Below, piece by piece: positions 16,447-25,861 of a stretch of DNA of 64,000 bases. Position 1 is the stretch's first letter. Each line of letters begins with the position of its first letter. The notes under the pieces were generated by a model. The model did not search any database. It saw nothing but the letters and a program-made list of their open reading frames with translations, and was not told where the DNA came from. Source of the stretch: Macrococcoides psychrotolerans. Lineage in GTDB: Bacteria; Bacillota; Bacilli; Staphylococcales; Staphylococcaceae. The position numbers and the translations under genes were made by a program. The stretch spans positions 558,001 through 622,000 of the forward strand of contig NZ_CP124591.1 in the NCBI RefSeq assembly GCF_038095555.1, read 5' to 3'.

Positions 16447-16980
16447 ATGGAATTAAAACAGGCAATTAAAGAGAGAAGAAGTATTAAGCAATATGAAGAT
16501 ACGACAGTTGACGACAGCGTGGTTAAGGATTCTATCGAACTCGCGACATATACACCAAACCATGGTATGCGTGAACCGTGGCGTGTAGTATGGGTGAAGA
16601 AAGAACGCTTAGCTGATTTTGGACAATTGTTTGCTGATATCGCATTTAAAAACAATGAAGAGAAGTATCAGACGCATATTGAAACAGTTAAAAAGTTAGC
16701 TGGAGTACTCGTCATAGTTGGAAAACGCGATCGTCGTCAGAAAGAAAACTTCGAAGATTTACTTGCAGTTGGCGGGTTTATGCAGACACTATCACTCGCT
16801 CTATTTGAAAACGGTGTTGGTAGCTGCATAAAAACACAGCCCCCCTATCTAAATCCAAAAATGAACGATGCATTAAATGTTCAAGATGATGAAATAATCT
16901 ATGGTGTAATTTATTTAACAGCACAAACTGAAGCACCGCACAAGGAGAGAAAGAAAGAAAACTTGATTACGCTATTTTAA
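16447..16980 (+). CDS. Nitroreductase-family flavoprotein
   Basis: A 177-residue FMN-dependent NAD(P)H oxidoreductase of the nitroreductase fold. The N-terminal RRSIKQYEDT motif binds the FMN phosphate, and APHKERK lies near the end. ATG 16447 is chosen because GAGAGG lies 8 bases upstream; an ATG at 16438 touches that site. The natural substrate is unknown. A Fur-like box suggests iron-responsive control. It is convergent with the thioredoxin-like gene. Confidence 0.85.
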   Translation: MELKQAIKERRSIKQYEDTTVDDSVVKDSIELATYTPNHGMREPWRVVWVKKERLADFGQLFADIAFKNNEEKYQTHIETVKKLAGVLVIVGKRDRRQKENFEDLLAVGGFMQTLSLALFENGVGSCIKTQPPYLNPKMNDALNVQDDEIIYGVIYLTAQTEAPHKERKKENLITLF

Positions 16981-16984
16981 AATA

Positions 16985-17020
16985 AAAACTGCGCATCCAG
17001 TTAACCGGACGCGCAGTTTT
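16985..17020. terminator. Bidirectional terminator
   Basis: Perfect 10-base arms AAAACTGCGC and GCGCAGTTTT (16985-16994, 17011-17020) with a second inner pairing (TCC/GGA). It lies between convergent genes. Confidence 0.85.
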
Positions 17021-17023
17021 TTG

Positions 17024-17347
17024 TTATTTTGTTAAATGTTCTGCTAGAAATGCTTTCACTGATTCAGGTGTTTTGGCGTTCGCTGAATGCAAGTGTGCTA
17101 GCTTTTCACTATTCTTAAAAATTAAGATGCTTGGAATACCCATAACGTCGTTTTCATCTGCTGCTTCAGGCACTTGGTCACGATTAATCTTATACCAGTT
17201 ATAGTTGTGATATTCGTCAACAATTGGATCGATCCAAAAGTCCATACGCGTACAGTCTGGGCACCAATCTGCGAAGAACTTGATAACAACAGGTTCCTCA
17301 CTTGCAATAATTTCTTTAAACTCTTCGTATTGACTAATTGTTCTCAC
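17024..17347 (-). CDS. Thioredoxin-like protein with CPDC motif
   Basis: A 107-residue thioredoxin fold with active site C29-P-D-C32 in FFADWCPDC and a cis-Pro strand GIPSILIF. The start is GTG at 17347, 6 bases after AAGGAGT. CPDC differs from the CGPC of thioredoxin TrxA and should give a different redox potential. It is likely a cytosolic thiol reductase of unknown partner. Three thiol-redox genes sit within 2 kb here. Confidence 0.85.
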   Translation of the reverse strand: MRTISQYEEFKEIIASEEPVVIKFFADWCPDCTRMDFWIDPIVDEYHNYNWYKINRDQVPEAADENDVMGIPSILIFKNSEKLAHLHSANAKTPESVKAFLAEHLTK

Positions 17348-17474
17348 TTTTATTACTCCTTATATACTTTTCTTATATTATACTTCTTTTTAAGAAGTAA
17401 AGAAAAGAAAACGCTTAGTTGTCGTAATCTTACAAAGTTGTTATGATTGAGGTATCACATTCAGGAGGTTACAT

Positions 17475-17828
17475 ATGATTAAATTTTATCAGTTACCCAG
17501 CTGTACAACCTGTAGAAAAGCAGCAAAATACCTTGCGGATAATGGTGTGAGTTTCGAGCCGATTCACATTGTGGAACATACACCCACTGCAAAAGAGTTT
17601 GATACAATTATTAAGAATACTGGTGTTGATGTGGATTTATTATTCAACAGGCTAGGCACAAAGTATAAGGAGCTTGATTTAAAGGAAACATTGCCGGATA
17701 AATCGTATGAAGAGAAATTAGAGCTTCTTGCCTCAGATGGAATGCTTGTAAAACGTCCTTTAGCTGTAAATAAGGATAGAATCACTTTAGGATTCAAAGA
17801 AGCGGACTATAAACAAACTTGGTTATAA
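17475..17828 (+). CDS. ArsC/Spx-family protein
   Basis: A 117-residue ArsC-fold protein with C10-T-T-C13 in a thioredoxin-like N-terminus and the KRPLAV strand near residue 93. This CXXC arrangement is seen in Spx/MgsR-type RNA-polymerase-binding regulators and in YusI-like reductases. The C-terminus lacks the RPI motif in exact form, so I leave the function open. AGGAGG precedes the ATG. gcvH follows after 73 bases. Confidence 0.8.
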   Translation: MIKFYQLPSCTTCRKAAKYLADNGVSFEPIHIVEHTPTAKEFDTIIKNTGVDVDLLFNRLGTKYKELDLKETLPDKSYEEKLELLASDGMLVKRPLAVNKDRITLGFKEADYKQTWL

Positions 17829-17901
17829 AAAAGATTGAAGATACGCTTACATTATGTCATTATAAAAGTGTTAAGTATTTTATTTATATGGAGGGCTTAT
17901 A

Positions 17902-18270
17902 ATGTCGAACTTAAAATTTTCAAAAGATCATGAGTGGGTTAAATTAGAAGATAACGTAAAAGTAATCGGAATTACAGACTTTGCACAATCAGAACTAGGG
18001 GATATCGTATTCGTTGAACTTCCTGAAGTAGGCGATGAAATTACTACTGGTTCACCATTTGGTAGCGTTGAGTCGGTTAAAACTGTTTCTGAATTATATG
18101 CTCCAATCTCAGGCAAAGTTGTTGAAGTTAACTCTGGATTAGAAGATTCTCCTGAATTAGTAAATGAATCTGCTATGGATCAAGCATGGATGATCAAAGT
18201 TGAAGCAGATGACAGCGAACTTGATGAATTAATGGATCAAGCGCAATATGATGAAATGATTAATGCATAA
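17902..18270 (+). CDS. gcvH: Glycine cleavage system H protein
   Basis: A 122-residue lipoyl-carrier protein. The lipoylated Lys60 is in GSVESVKTVSELYAP. In Firmicutes GcvH is also the platform on which lipoic acid is assembled before transfer to other complexes. This links it to lipA at 33 kb and the iron-sulfur genes. It is slightly shorter than the usual ~126 residues. TGGAGG precedes the ATG. Confidence 0.96.
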   Translation: MSNLKFSKDHEWVKLEDNVKVIGITDFAQSELGDIVFVELPEVGDEITTGSPFGSVESVKTVSELYAPISGKVVEVNSGLEDSPELVNESAMDQAWMIKVEADDSELDELMDQAQYDEMINA

Positions 18271-18337
18271 ATGATATACTTTCCTTGATAATAAATTTAT
18301 CAAGGATTTTTTAATATGACGAAAAAGGTGATGGAAA

Positions 18338-18727
18338 ATGTCTGTAATTCAGAAGGTCATCGTGGTAGAGGGTAAGCGAGACAAGAAAAGATTACAAGAA
18401 GTATTAACGGAACCTGTACATATTATTTGCACGAATGGCACAATGGGTATCGAGAAGTTAGATGCCATGATTGAAGACTTGTATCATCATAAAGTGTATA
18501 TCATGACCGACAGTGATAAAGCAGGGCGCAAGATCAGAGCGTGGTTTAAGCGTCATTTAAGCGAAGGACATCATATTTATATCGATTCAAAGTATGGTGA
18601 GGTGAGTAATTGTCCGCTTGATTACTTAGCGAAAGTTGTCAGTCGTCATGACTTTGAAATTAAAGAACAGTTTGAATGGAAAGGTAAGTCGCAACCTTAT
18701 GAGTATCAGAACGCATTTGCAATCTAA
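18338..18727 (+). CDS. Toprim-domain protein
   Basis: A 129-residue stand-alone Toprim domain. The catalytic Glu11 is in VIVVEGKRDK and the metal-binding motif is TDSDKAGRKIR. Related small proteins (RNase M5-like or OLD-like) cleave or bind nucleic acid. Too short for RnmV itself, which is about 180 residues. The order gcvH-toprim-thioredoxin is as I recall it in staphylococci. Confidence 0.85.
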   Translation: MSVIQKVIVVEGKRDKKRLQEVLTEPVHIICTNGTMGIEKLDAMIEDLYHHKVYIMTDSDKAGRKIRAWFKRHLSEGHHIYIDSKYGEVSNCPLDYLAKVVSRHDFEIKEQFEWKGKSQPYEYQNAFAI

Positions 18728-19010
18728 AGATCTAGAAAGAATACAAGACAATTATATTATTTTTGGCTACACCCCTTTTTGTGGCACATGTAAACTCGCA
18801 GAAAAGATGCTGGATATCGTTAACATGTCACTGAAGCTGGATATATTAAAGCTGGATTTGAATTATTATGAATCCCTCAGTACACAGTATAAGATTTCAA
18901 GTGTACCTGTATTGCTCATCGTCAAAGACAATGAAGTCGTTGACACGATATTTCGATTTGAGTCTGTTACTTCAATATACGAAATATTATCGAAATCTAT
19001 TGACGAATAA
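18699..19010 (+). CDS. Thioredoxin-like protein overlapping the Toprim gene
   Basis: A thioredoxin-fold protein with the active site FCGTC (in GYTPFCGTCKLAEK) and a cis-Pro strand SVPVLLIV. The start is uncertain. ATG 18699 gives 103 residues and overlaps the upstream gene by 29 bases, with only AAAGG about 14 bases upstream; TTG 18717 is an alternative. Overlap implies coupled translation. The redox partner is unknown. Confidence 0.78.
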   Translation: MSIRTHLQSKDLERIQDNYIIFGYTPFCGTCKLAEKMLDIVNMSLKLDILKLDLNYYESLSTQYKISSVPVLLIVKDNEVVDTIFRFESVTSIYEILSKSIDE

Positions 19011-19057
19011 TTCAATCTGCTTTATTATAAAAATCATTAACAAAACAATTTAATAGT

Positions 19058-19165
19058 TGCTCTTATCAAGAGAGGTGGAGGGATGTGCCCTTTGAAGCCC
19101 GGCAACCGTCTGAAAAGAAATGGTGCCAATTCACATAAAGTGTAAACTTTAGAAGATGAGAGAGT
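19058..19165 (+). ncRNA. SAM-I riboswitch (S-box) of the methionine importer
   Basis: The S-box core is clear: CTCTTATCAAGAGAGGTGGAG, then GGGATGTGCCCTTTGAAGCCCGGCAACC, the variable stem and GGTGCCAATTC. The P1 closing strand (GAAGATGAGAG) can also help form the alternative structure. SAM binding should promote the terminator at 19181, turning off metNIQ when SAM is plentiful. Confidence 0.95.
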
Positions 19166-19180
19166 CGAATATATCACTAT

Positions 19181-19218
19181 GTCGTCTTTCTTATGTATTT
19201 AAGGAAGACGACTTTTTA
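19181..19218 (+). terminator. Riboswitch-controlled terminator
   Basis: 12-base arms GTCGTCTTTCTT (19181-19192) and AAGGAAGACGAC (19201-19212) with one G-U pair, then TTTTTATTTT. This is the expression platform of the S-box before metN. Confidence 0.9.
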
Positions 19219-19234
19219 TTTTAGGAGGATGCAC

Positions 19235-20263
19235 GTGATTAAGTTAAATAATGTTGTAAAGACTTTTACAACGAAAAAAGGTGACATCACTGCTGTAGAT
19301 CGTGTTTCACTGGATATTACGCAAGGTGAAATCTATGGAATCATCGGCTTTAGTGGTGCGGGTAAAAGTACGTTAATCCGTATGTTTAACGGTTTAGAAA
19401 AACCGACGTCTGGTGAAGTGGTGGTTGATAATGATATTATCAATCAACTTGATCAGAAAACATTGAATATGAAACGCCAGAAGATCTCGATGATCTTCCA
19501 GCACTTTAACTTATTGTGGTCGCGTACAGTGTATGACAATATTGCGCTGCCACTGGAAATTGCAGGTGTTAAGAAATTAGATATCGATGGTAAGGTGAAG
19601 TCATTAATCAATCTTGTTGGACTCAATGGTCGAGAAAATGCATATCCTTCCGAACTGTCTGGGGGTCAAAAACAGCGTGTAGGTATCGCGCGTGCACTGA
19701 GTAACGATCCGAAAGTACTGTTATGTGACGAAGCAACAAGTGCACTTGACCCTCAGACGACAGATGAAATTCTTGAACTGCTCGTTGATATCAACAAGAA
19801 ACTGAACTTAACAATCGTGCTGATTACACACGAGATGGAAGTTATCCGTAAAATCTGCCATCGTGTCGCAGTGATGGAACACGGTAAGGTCGTTGAAGAA
19901 GGTTCAGTATTAAGTGTATTCAACAATCCACAGACGAACATTACGAAGCGCTTCGTAAAAGATGATATCTCTGACGAAGAACTGGAAGCTTCTATCAAGG
20001 AGATTAAAGCAGAGTATCCTGTAGGGACACTGCTTCGACTTAAGTTCATCGGTTCTGCTACAGGACAGCCGATTGTCAGTCAGGTGATACAGAAGTATGG
20101 TCTGGATATGAATATTCTGGCAGGTAACGTAAAGCATACACAAGCAGGCTCATTTGGACATTTAATCGTCCATTTAACGTCGGTGAATGGTGATCTTACG
20201 AAAATTGCGGATGAACTTAAGCGTCACGGTGTAGAAGTGGAGGTAGAACAAGATGCAAACTAG
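19235..20263 (+). CDS. metN: Methionine ABC transporter, ATP-binding protein MetN
   Basis: A 342-residue ATPase. Walker A is GFSGAGKST, the signature LSGGQKQR, Walker B LLCDEATSALDP and the H-loop THEME. A C-terminal NIL regulatory domain (about 265-342) senses methionine. I choose GTG at 19235, 6 bases after TAGGAGG, over ATG 19229. It energises methionine uptake with MetP and MetQ and overlaps the next gene by 11 bases. Confidence 0.95.
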   Translation: MIKLNNVVKTFTTKKGDITAVDRVSLDITQGEIYGIIGFSGAGKSTLIRMFNGLEKPTSGEVVVDNDIINQLDQKTLNMKRQKISMIFQHFNLLWSRTVYDNIALPLEIAGVKKLDIDGKVKSLINLVGLNGRENAYPSELSGGQKQRVGIARALSNDPKVLLCDEATSALDPQTTDEILELLVDINKKLNLTIVLITHEMEVIRKICHRVAVMEHGKVVEEGSVLSVFNNPQTNITKRFVKDDISDEELEASIKEIKAEYPVGTLLRLKFIGSATGQPIVSQVIQKYGLDMNILAGNVKHTQAGSFGHLIVHLTSVNGDLTKIADELKRHGVEVEVEQDAN

Positions 20264-20948
20264 TTTTTTAGATACGCTTAAAGAGATGCTGAGCTTCAAA
20301 AATGTAATTTGGGCAGATGTATGGACAGCAACGGTAGAAACGTTGCAAATGACATTGATTGCAACCTTCTTTACATTTTTCTTCGGGTTGATTATCGGGA
20401 TTATCTTATTCCTCACATCACGCAGTAACAATAAAGGAGTGCGCATCTTTTATTCCATCACTGCATTTTTAGTGAATTTATTCAGAGCGATACCATTTAT
20501 CATTTTAATCTTGCTCCTGTTCCCGTTTACTAACTTAATTATGCAGACAATTAGTGGTGTAAAAGGCGCATTGCCGGCACTCATCATCGGAGCTTCACCA
20601 TTTTATGCGCGACTCGTTGAAATTGCGATGAAAGAAATTGATAAGGGTGTTATTGAAGCGGTGCAGTCAATGGGTGCGAATACCTTTACATTAGTTCGTA
20701 AAGTATTGATTCCTGAAAGTTTACCGGCACTTGTGTCTGGTATTACAGTAACAGCAATCGCTTTAGTAGGGTCTACTGCCATTGCCGGGGTTATCGGTGC
20801 AGGTGGATTAGGGAACCTAGCTTATTTAGTAGGGTTCACTAGAGCACAGAATGATGTCATCTTAGTTTCGACAGTGTTAATATTACTGCTTGTATTTGCG
20901 ATACAATTTATCGGTGATATAATCACAAAACGTATTGATAAACGATAA
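20253..20948 (+). CDS. metP: Methionine ABC transporter permease MetP/MetI
   Basis: A 231-residue membrane protein with five to six helices. The MetI-type EAA loop is AVQSMGANTFTLVRKVLIPESLP, the contact site for MetN. The start ATG lies in the end of metN after GGAGGT. It is the channel subunit of the SAM-riboswitch-controlled importer. Confidence 0.95.
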   Translation: MQTSFLDTLKEMLSFKNVIWADVWTATVETLQMTLIATFFTFFFGLIIGIILFLTSRSNNKGVRIFYSITAFLVNLFRAIPFIILILLLFPFTNLIMQTISGVKGALPALIIGASPFYARLVEIAMKEIDKGVIEAVQSMGANTFTLVRKVLIPESLPALVSGITVTAIALVGSTAIAGVIGAGGLGNLAYLVGFTRAQNDVILVSTVLILLLVFAIQFIGDIITKRIDKR

Positions 20949-21002
20949 TCAGTTCCAATGGAATTTGACTATAAATTAAATAACGGAAAGAGAGTGAATT
21001 AA

Positions 21003-21827
21003 ATGAAAAAGTTTATATCATTATTATTTGTAGCTACATTAGTACTTGTACTTGCAGCTTGTGGAGGCAACGAAAAGAAAGCTTCTAAAGAAGACGATAA
21101 GACGATTACTGTCGGCGCTTCACCAGCACCGCATGCGGAATTACTTGAACAAGTTAAACCAGTATTAGAAAAAGAAGGCTATACTTTAAAGATTAAGACA
21201 ATCAATGACTACACAACTCCGAACCGTTTCTTAGATGCAGGTGAGCTTGATGCAAACTTCTTCCAGCATACACCATACTTAGACACTGAGAAGAAAGCAA
21301 AAGGATATAAAATTGAATCAGCAGGTAACATCCATATCGAACCGATGGCTATCTACTCAAAGAAATATAAATCATTAAAAGAGCTTCCAGAAAACGCTGA
21401 AGTATTTGTATCAAATAACCCAGCTGAAGAAGGGCGTTTCTTATCATTCTTTACTGAAGCTGGATTAATCACATTGAACGATGGCGTAGATCCAGTAAAA
21501 GCTACGTTTAAAGATATTAAAGAAAATAAGAAGAACATTAAATTCAACAACAAGCAAAGTGCTGAATTCTTACCGAAATCATATAACAATGGTGAAGGTG
21601 ATGCAGTGATCATTAACTCTAACTTTGCACTTGAAAATAAACTGAATCCATTAAAAGATTCAATTGCGATTGAAAAGAGTGATTCACCTTACGCAAACTT
21701 GATCGCGGTACAAGAAGGACACAAAGGTGATGCTAAAATTAAAGCTTTAGTGAAAGCATTACAATCTAAAGAAACACAAGATTTTATCAATAAAAAATAT
21801 AATGGTGCTGTAATCCCGGCGAAATAA
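21003..21827 (+). CDS. metQ: Methionine-binding lipoprotein MetQ
   Basis: A 274-residue lipoprotein of the NlpA family. The signal peptide ends in lipobox L-A-A-C20. The mature part has the family segments VGASPAPHAELLEQ and ANFFQHTPYLD. It delivers D- or L-methionine to MetNP at the membrane surface. A strong terminator closes the operon. Confidence 0.96.
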   Translation: MKKFISLLFVATLVLVLAACGGNEKKASKEDDKTITVGASPAPHAELLEQVKPVLEKEGYTLKIKTINDYTTPNRFLDAGELDANFFQHTPYLDTEKKAKGYKIESAGNIHIEPMAIYSKKYKSLKELPENAEVFVSNNPAEEGRFLSFFTEAGLITLNDGVDPVKATFKDIKENKKNIKFNNKQSAEFLPKSYNNGEGDAVIINSNFALENKLNPLKDSIAIEKSDSPYANLIAVQEGHKGDAKIKALVKALQSKETQDFINKKYNGAVIPAK

Positions 21828-21833
21828 TATTAG

Positions 21834-21873
21834 AAAAGATGAATGTTCCTATAGGAATATTCATCTTTTTTTA
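21834..21873 (+). terminator. Terminator of metNPQ
   Basis: 17-base arms (21834-21850 with 21853-21869) with one mismatch and a 2-base centre, followed by T-rich sequence. Confidence 0.88.
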
Positions 21874-22015
21874 TTATTTAATCTCATTTAATTCATATTC
21901 GTTCTCAATTACGTTATAATTAAAACTGTGATTTATGTCATAGGCCTTTGACCTTAGATTAAAATTATTATAAACTAGATGAGATGAAAATTTTATATAA
22001 ATGGAGGACATCAAT

Positions 22016-22792
22016 ATGGTATCAGTATTAGAAATTAAAGATTTACACGTTGAGATAGAAGGTAAGGAAATTTTAAAAGGTGTGAACCTGACAATTAAGC
22101 AAAATGAAATACATGCAATCATGGGTCCTAACGGTACAGGTAAATCAACTTTATCTGCTGCAATCATGGGTCATCCGAAATATACAGTGACTCAAGGTGA
22201 AGTATTACTTGATGGTGAGAACGTATTAGAGATGGAAGTTGACGAACGTGCGCAAGCAGGTCTTTTCTTAGCAATGCAGTATCCATCAGAAATTTCAGGT
22301 GTGACAAACGCGGACTTCTTACGTTCAGCAATTAATGCGAAACGTGAGGAAGGTAAGGAAATCAACTTAATGCAATTTATCAAGAAATTAGATAAAAACA
22401 TGGAGTTCTTAGAAATGGATCTTGATATGGCACAACGTTATTTAAACGAAGGATTCTCTGGTGGGGAAAAGAAACGTAACGAAATTCTTCAGTTAATGAT
22501 GTTAGAACCTAAATTTGCGATTTTAGATGAAATTGACTCAGGTTTAGATATCGATGCGCTTAAAGTTGTATCAAAAGGAATCAACGAGATGCGCGGAGAA
22601 AACTTCGGCTGCTTAATTATCACGCATTACCAACGTCTATTAAACTATATTACTCCAGACCACGTTCACGTAATGATGCAAGGTCGCGTTGTAAAATCAG
22701 GTGGAGAAGAACTTGCACAACGTCTTGAAAAAGAAGGATACGACTGGATCAAACAAGAGTTAGATATTCAAGATGAAACTGTAGACGCATAA
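22016..22792 (+). CDS. sufC: SUF iron-sulfur assembly ATPase SufC
   Basis: A 258-residue ABC-type ATPase. Walker A is GPNGTGKST, signature FSGGEKKRNE and Walker B FAILDEIDSGLD. It forms the SufBC2D scaffold. ATG 22016 follows TGGAGG by 6 bases; the upstream ATG at 22001 is part of that site. First gene of sufCDSUB, the order of staphylococci and bacilli. Confidence 0.96.
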   Translation: MVSVLEIKDLHVEIEGKEILKGVNLTIKQNEIHAIMGPNGTGKSTLSAAIMGHPKYTVTQGEVLLDGENVLEMEVDERAQAGLFLAMQYPSEISGVTNADFLRSAINAKREEGKEINLMQFIKKLDKNMEFLEMDLDMAQRYLNEGFSGGEKKRNEILQLMMLEPKFAILDEIDSGLDIDALKVVSKGINEMRGENFGCLIITHYQRLLNYITPDHVHVMMQGRVVKSGGEELAQRLEKEGYDWIKQELDIQDETVDA

Positions 22793-22822
22793 ACCTGATT
22801 AAACATATAGGAGGATATATTC

Positions 22823-24127
22823 ATGAGCAATACGATAGATTTTACACAAGAAATATTAACGGATCTTTCAGCAGCACGTAAAGAACCATCATGGATGCAA
22901 AATTTACGTCAAGATGCACTTAATAAATTAAATACAATCGAAATGCCAAAGCCAGATAAAACGAAACTGGATAAATGGAATTTCGATGTGCATCATAAAG
23001 TAGTAGAAAGCGAAACTTTTACGTCTAAAGAAGCGTTACCTGAATCTGTTAAAGCACTAATCGATTTAGAGAACACGCATAACTTAATTGTTCAACACAA
23101 CAACACACCTGCATTCATTGAAATTGAGGAGAAACTTCAATCTCAAGGTGTTATCATTACCGATATACAAACAGCGCTTACAGAACACGGTGAACTTGTA
23201 GAGCAATATTATATGACAGATGCTGTTAAAGTTGATGAGCATCGTTTAACGGCTCTTCATGCCGCTATGATGAATGGTGGATTATTTATCTATGTGCCAC
23301 GTAACGTCGTTATTGAACATCCTGTTCAATACATCGTGCTACACGATAATGAAGATGCGAACCTGTTCAACCACGTTATAATCGTAGCTGAAGAAAGTTC
23401 AGAAGTAACATACGTTGAAAATTACTTATCTGGTGTTACATCAGCTAAAGGTCACCTTAACATCATTTCAGAAGTTATCGCTAAAGATAATGCGAAAGTA
23501 AACTACGGTGCAGTAGACTTCTTGAATAAAGATTTAGTTGGACATGTCATTCGTCGTGGTATTGCAAGTCGTGACGCAGTTATTGACTGGGCACTAGGAT
23601 TGATGAATGATGGTGATACGATTCATGATAATACGACTTACTTAATGGGAGATGACTCTAAGAGCCACCTTAAAATTGTAGTTGTTGGTCGCGGTTCACA
23701 AAAATTAAACTTTACATCACAAATTATTCAGTACGGCAAACGTTCTGAGGGTCATATTTTAAAACATGGTGTAATGAAAGACAGCGCATCATCTATCTTT
23801 AACGGTATCGGACACATTAAACACGGTGGAACGAAAGCGGATGCACAACAAGAATCACGTGTATTAATGCTCTCTGAGAAAGCCCGTGGAGATGCAAATC
23901 CAATTCTATTAATTGATGAAGATGATGTAACAGCAGGACACGCGGCATCTGTTGGTCGTGTTGATCCGCTGCAACTCTTCTACTTGATGAGTCGAGGTAT
24001 TTCTAAACAAGAAGCAGAGCGTCTCGTAATTCATGGATTCTTAGCGCCTGTTGTTAATGCATTACCGATTGAAGCAGTTAAGAAACAATTAACAGAAGTA
24101 ATTGAGTCTAAAGTTACTGGTAAATAA
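22823..24127 (+). CDS. sufD: SUF scaffold subunit SufD
   Basis: A 434-residue beta-helix protein. The C-terminal segment LFYLMSRGISKQEAERLVIHGFL matches the SufB/SufD family end that binds SufC. The conserved HAASVGRVD (related to the E. coli His360 region) is present. It partners SufB for cluster assembly and iron entry. TAGGAGG precedes the ATG. Confidence 0.95.
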   Translation: MSNTIDFTQEILTDLSAARKEPSWMQNLRQDALNKLNTIEMPKPDKTKLDKWNFDVHHKVVESETFTSKEALPESVKALIDLENTHNLIVQHNNTPAFIEIEEKLQSQGVIITDIQTALTEHGELVEQYYMTDAVKVDEHRLTALHAAMMNGGLFIYVPRNVVIEHPVQYIVLHDNEDANLFNHVIIVAEESSEVTYVENYLSGVTSAKGHLNIISEVIAKDNAKVNYGAVDFLNKDLVGHVIRRGIASRDAVIDWALGLMNDGDTIHDNTTYLMGDDSKSHLKIVVVGRGSQKLNFTSQIIQYGKRSEGHILKHGVMKDSASSIFNGIGHIKHGGTKADAQQESRVLMLSEKARGDANPILLIDEDDVTAGHAASVGRVDPLQLFYLMSRGISKQEAERLVIHGFLAPVVNALPIEAVKKQLTEVIESKVTGK

Positions 24128-24151
24128 ATACGTTTGAAAGGTCTTGATAGT

Positions 24152-25387
24152 GTGACCAATTTAAATATACAAGCAATTCGTAAAGATTTTCCGATTCTTT
24201 CAGAAGTGGTCAATGATAGACCACTCGTTTATCTTGATTCTTCTGCAACGAGTCAGAAACCAAAGAGCGTCATCGATAAAACAGTAGAATATTATACGCA
24301 TATGAACGCAAACGTTCACCGTGGTGTGCATACACTTGGGACTCGTGCAACGGATGGTTACGAAGGGGCACGTGAGACCGTTCGTAACTTCATCAATGCA
24401 AAGTACTTCGAAGAAATTATTTTTACACGTGGGACAACGACAGCGCTCAATCTTGTTGCTCAGAGTTTTGGCGATCGCGTAATCGAAGCTGGTGATGAAA
24501 TTCTCATTACTGAGATGGAACACCATGCAAACCTAGTACCTTGGCAACAGCTTGCAAAGCGTAAAGATGCAGTACTGAAGTATATTCCACTAAACGAAGA
24601 CGGTACGATTTCTCTAGATTCCGTTAAAGACGCATTGACAGATAAAACGAAGATTGTATCGATAGCCCATGTTTCTAATGTATTAGGAACAATTAATGAT
24701 ATACAGGCCATCACAGAACTTGTACATGCACAGGGTGCCTATATGGTCGTTGATGGTGCACAGTCTGTTCCCCATATGAAAGTTGATGTCCAGGCGCTTG
24801 GATGTGATTTCTTTGCTTTTAGTGGACACAAGATGTGTGGCCCGACAGGAATCGGTGTGTTATATGGTAAGAAAGCATTACTTGATAAGATGGAACCGAT
24901 AGAATTTGGTGGAGACATGATTGATTTTGTTGGATTACAAGACTCAACATGGACAGAACTACCGACGAAGTTCGAAGCAGGGACACCGCTTATTGCAGAA
25001 GCAGTTGGCTTAGCGGAAGCCATTAAATATTTAGAATCTATTGGTTTAGATAACATTCTAGAATATGAACATGAGTTAACAGCTTATGCTTACGAACAGA
25101 TGTCAACAATCGAAGGACTTGAAATTTATGGCCCGACCGCTGATAAACGTGCAGGTCTTATTACTTTTAATCTTGAAGGCGTGCATCCACATGACTTAGC
25201 AACCGCTTTAGATAGTCATGGTATCGCGATCCGTGCGGGACATCACTGTGCTCAACCTCTTATGAAATGGTTAGGTCAGTCATCAACTGCACGTGCAAGT
25301 TTCTACATCTATAACACAAAAGAAGAAATCGATCAGCTAGTAACAAGCTTAAAAGAAACGAAGGAGTTTTTCAGTTATGAGTTTTAA
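24152..25387 (+). CDS. sufS: Cysteine desulfurase SufS
   Basis: A 411-residue PLP enzyme of the class II NifS type. The PLP lysine is in FSGHKMCGPTG, and the active-site cysteine in RAGHHCAQPLM carries the persulfide. I choose GTG 24152 (MTNLNIQAIRKDFPI), 8 bases after AAAGG; TTG 24134 is possible. It supplies sulfur to SufU and overlaps sufU by 11 bases. Confidence 0.94.
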   Translation: MTNLNIQAIRKDFPILSEVVNDRPLVYLDSSATSQKPKSVIDKTVEYYTHMNANVHRGVHTLGTRATDGYEGARETVRNFINAKYFEEIIFTRGTTTALNLVAQSFGDRVIEAGDEILITEMEHHANLVPWQQLAKRKDAVLKYIPLNEDGTISLDSVKDALTDKTKIVSIAHVSNVLGTINDIQAITELVHAQGAYMVVDGAQSVPHMKVDVQALGCDFFAFSGHKMCGPTGIGVLYGKKALLDKMEPIEFGGDMIDFVGLQDSTWTELPTKFEAGTPLIAEAVGLAEAIKYLESIGLDNILEYEHELTAYAYEQMSTIEGLEIYGPTADKRAGLITFNLEGVHPHDLATALDSHGIAIRAGHHCAQPLMKWLGQSSTARASFYIYNTKEEIDQLVTSLKETKEFFSYEF

Positions 25388-25841
25388 TAATTTGGATCAG
25401 CTATATCGTTCAGTTATTATGGACCATTATAAGAATCCTCGTAACAAAGGAATTATTGAAGATGGTACATTAACGATCGATATGAATAACCCGACTTGTG
25501 GGGATAGAATTCGTTTAACTTTAGATGTAGTCGATGATATCGTTAAAGATGTGAAGTTTGAAGGTGAAGGGTGTTCTATCTCAATGTCAAGTGCATCGAT
25601 GATGACAGAAGCCATTAAAGGGAAATCAGTAAGTGAAGCACTTGGAATGGGAGAAGAATTCTCTAAGATGATGCTTGGAGAAGACTATACATTTGATGAA
25701 AGTGCTGGAGACATCGAAGCGCTTTCTGGTGTGGCGAAGTTCCCTGCACGTATTAAATGTGCAACACTTGCCTGGAAAGCATTGGAACGTGGCACGAAAG
25801 AAAACAATGATACACATGTCAGTGAAGAAATAGATGAATAA
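25377..25841 (+). CDS. sufU: Zinc-dependent sulfur relay protein SufU
   Basis: A 154-residue SufU. The three cysteines lie in NPTCGDRI, EGEGCSIS and ARIKCATLAW, which with an Asp bind zinc and accept sulfur from SufS. In Gram-positive bacteria it replaces SufE and is not itself the scaffold. GGAG precedes the ATG inside the sufS end. Confidence 0.95.
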   Translation: MSFNNLDQLYRSVIMDHYKNPRNKGIIEDGTLTIDMNNPTCGDRIRLTLDVVDDIVKDVKFEGEGCSISMSSASMMTEAIKGKSVSEALGMGEEFSKMMLGEDYTFDESAGDIEALSGVAKFPARIKCATLAWKALERGTKENNDTHVSEEIDE

Positions 25842-25861
25842 AATAAAAGGAGTGACGTCAA

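Noticed and set aside
17174..17446. 90-residue plus-strand frame antisense to the CPDC thioredoxin
   Set aside because: The opposite strand encodes a clear thioredoxin; this frame has no ribosome site.
21874..22167. 97-residue minus-strand frame at the start of sufC
   Set aside because: Antisense to the Walker A region of sufC, with low-complexity ends; no support as a gene.
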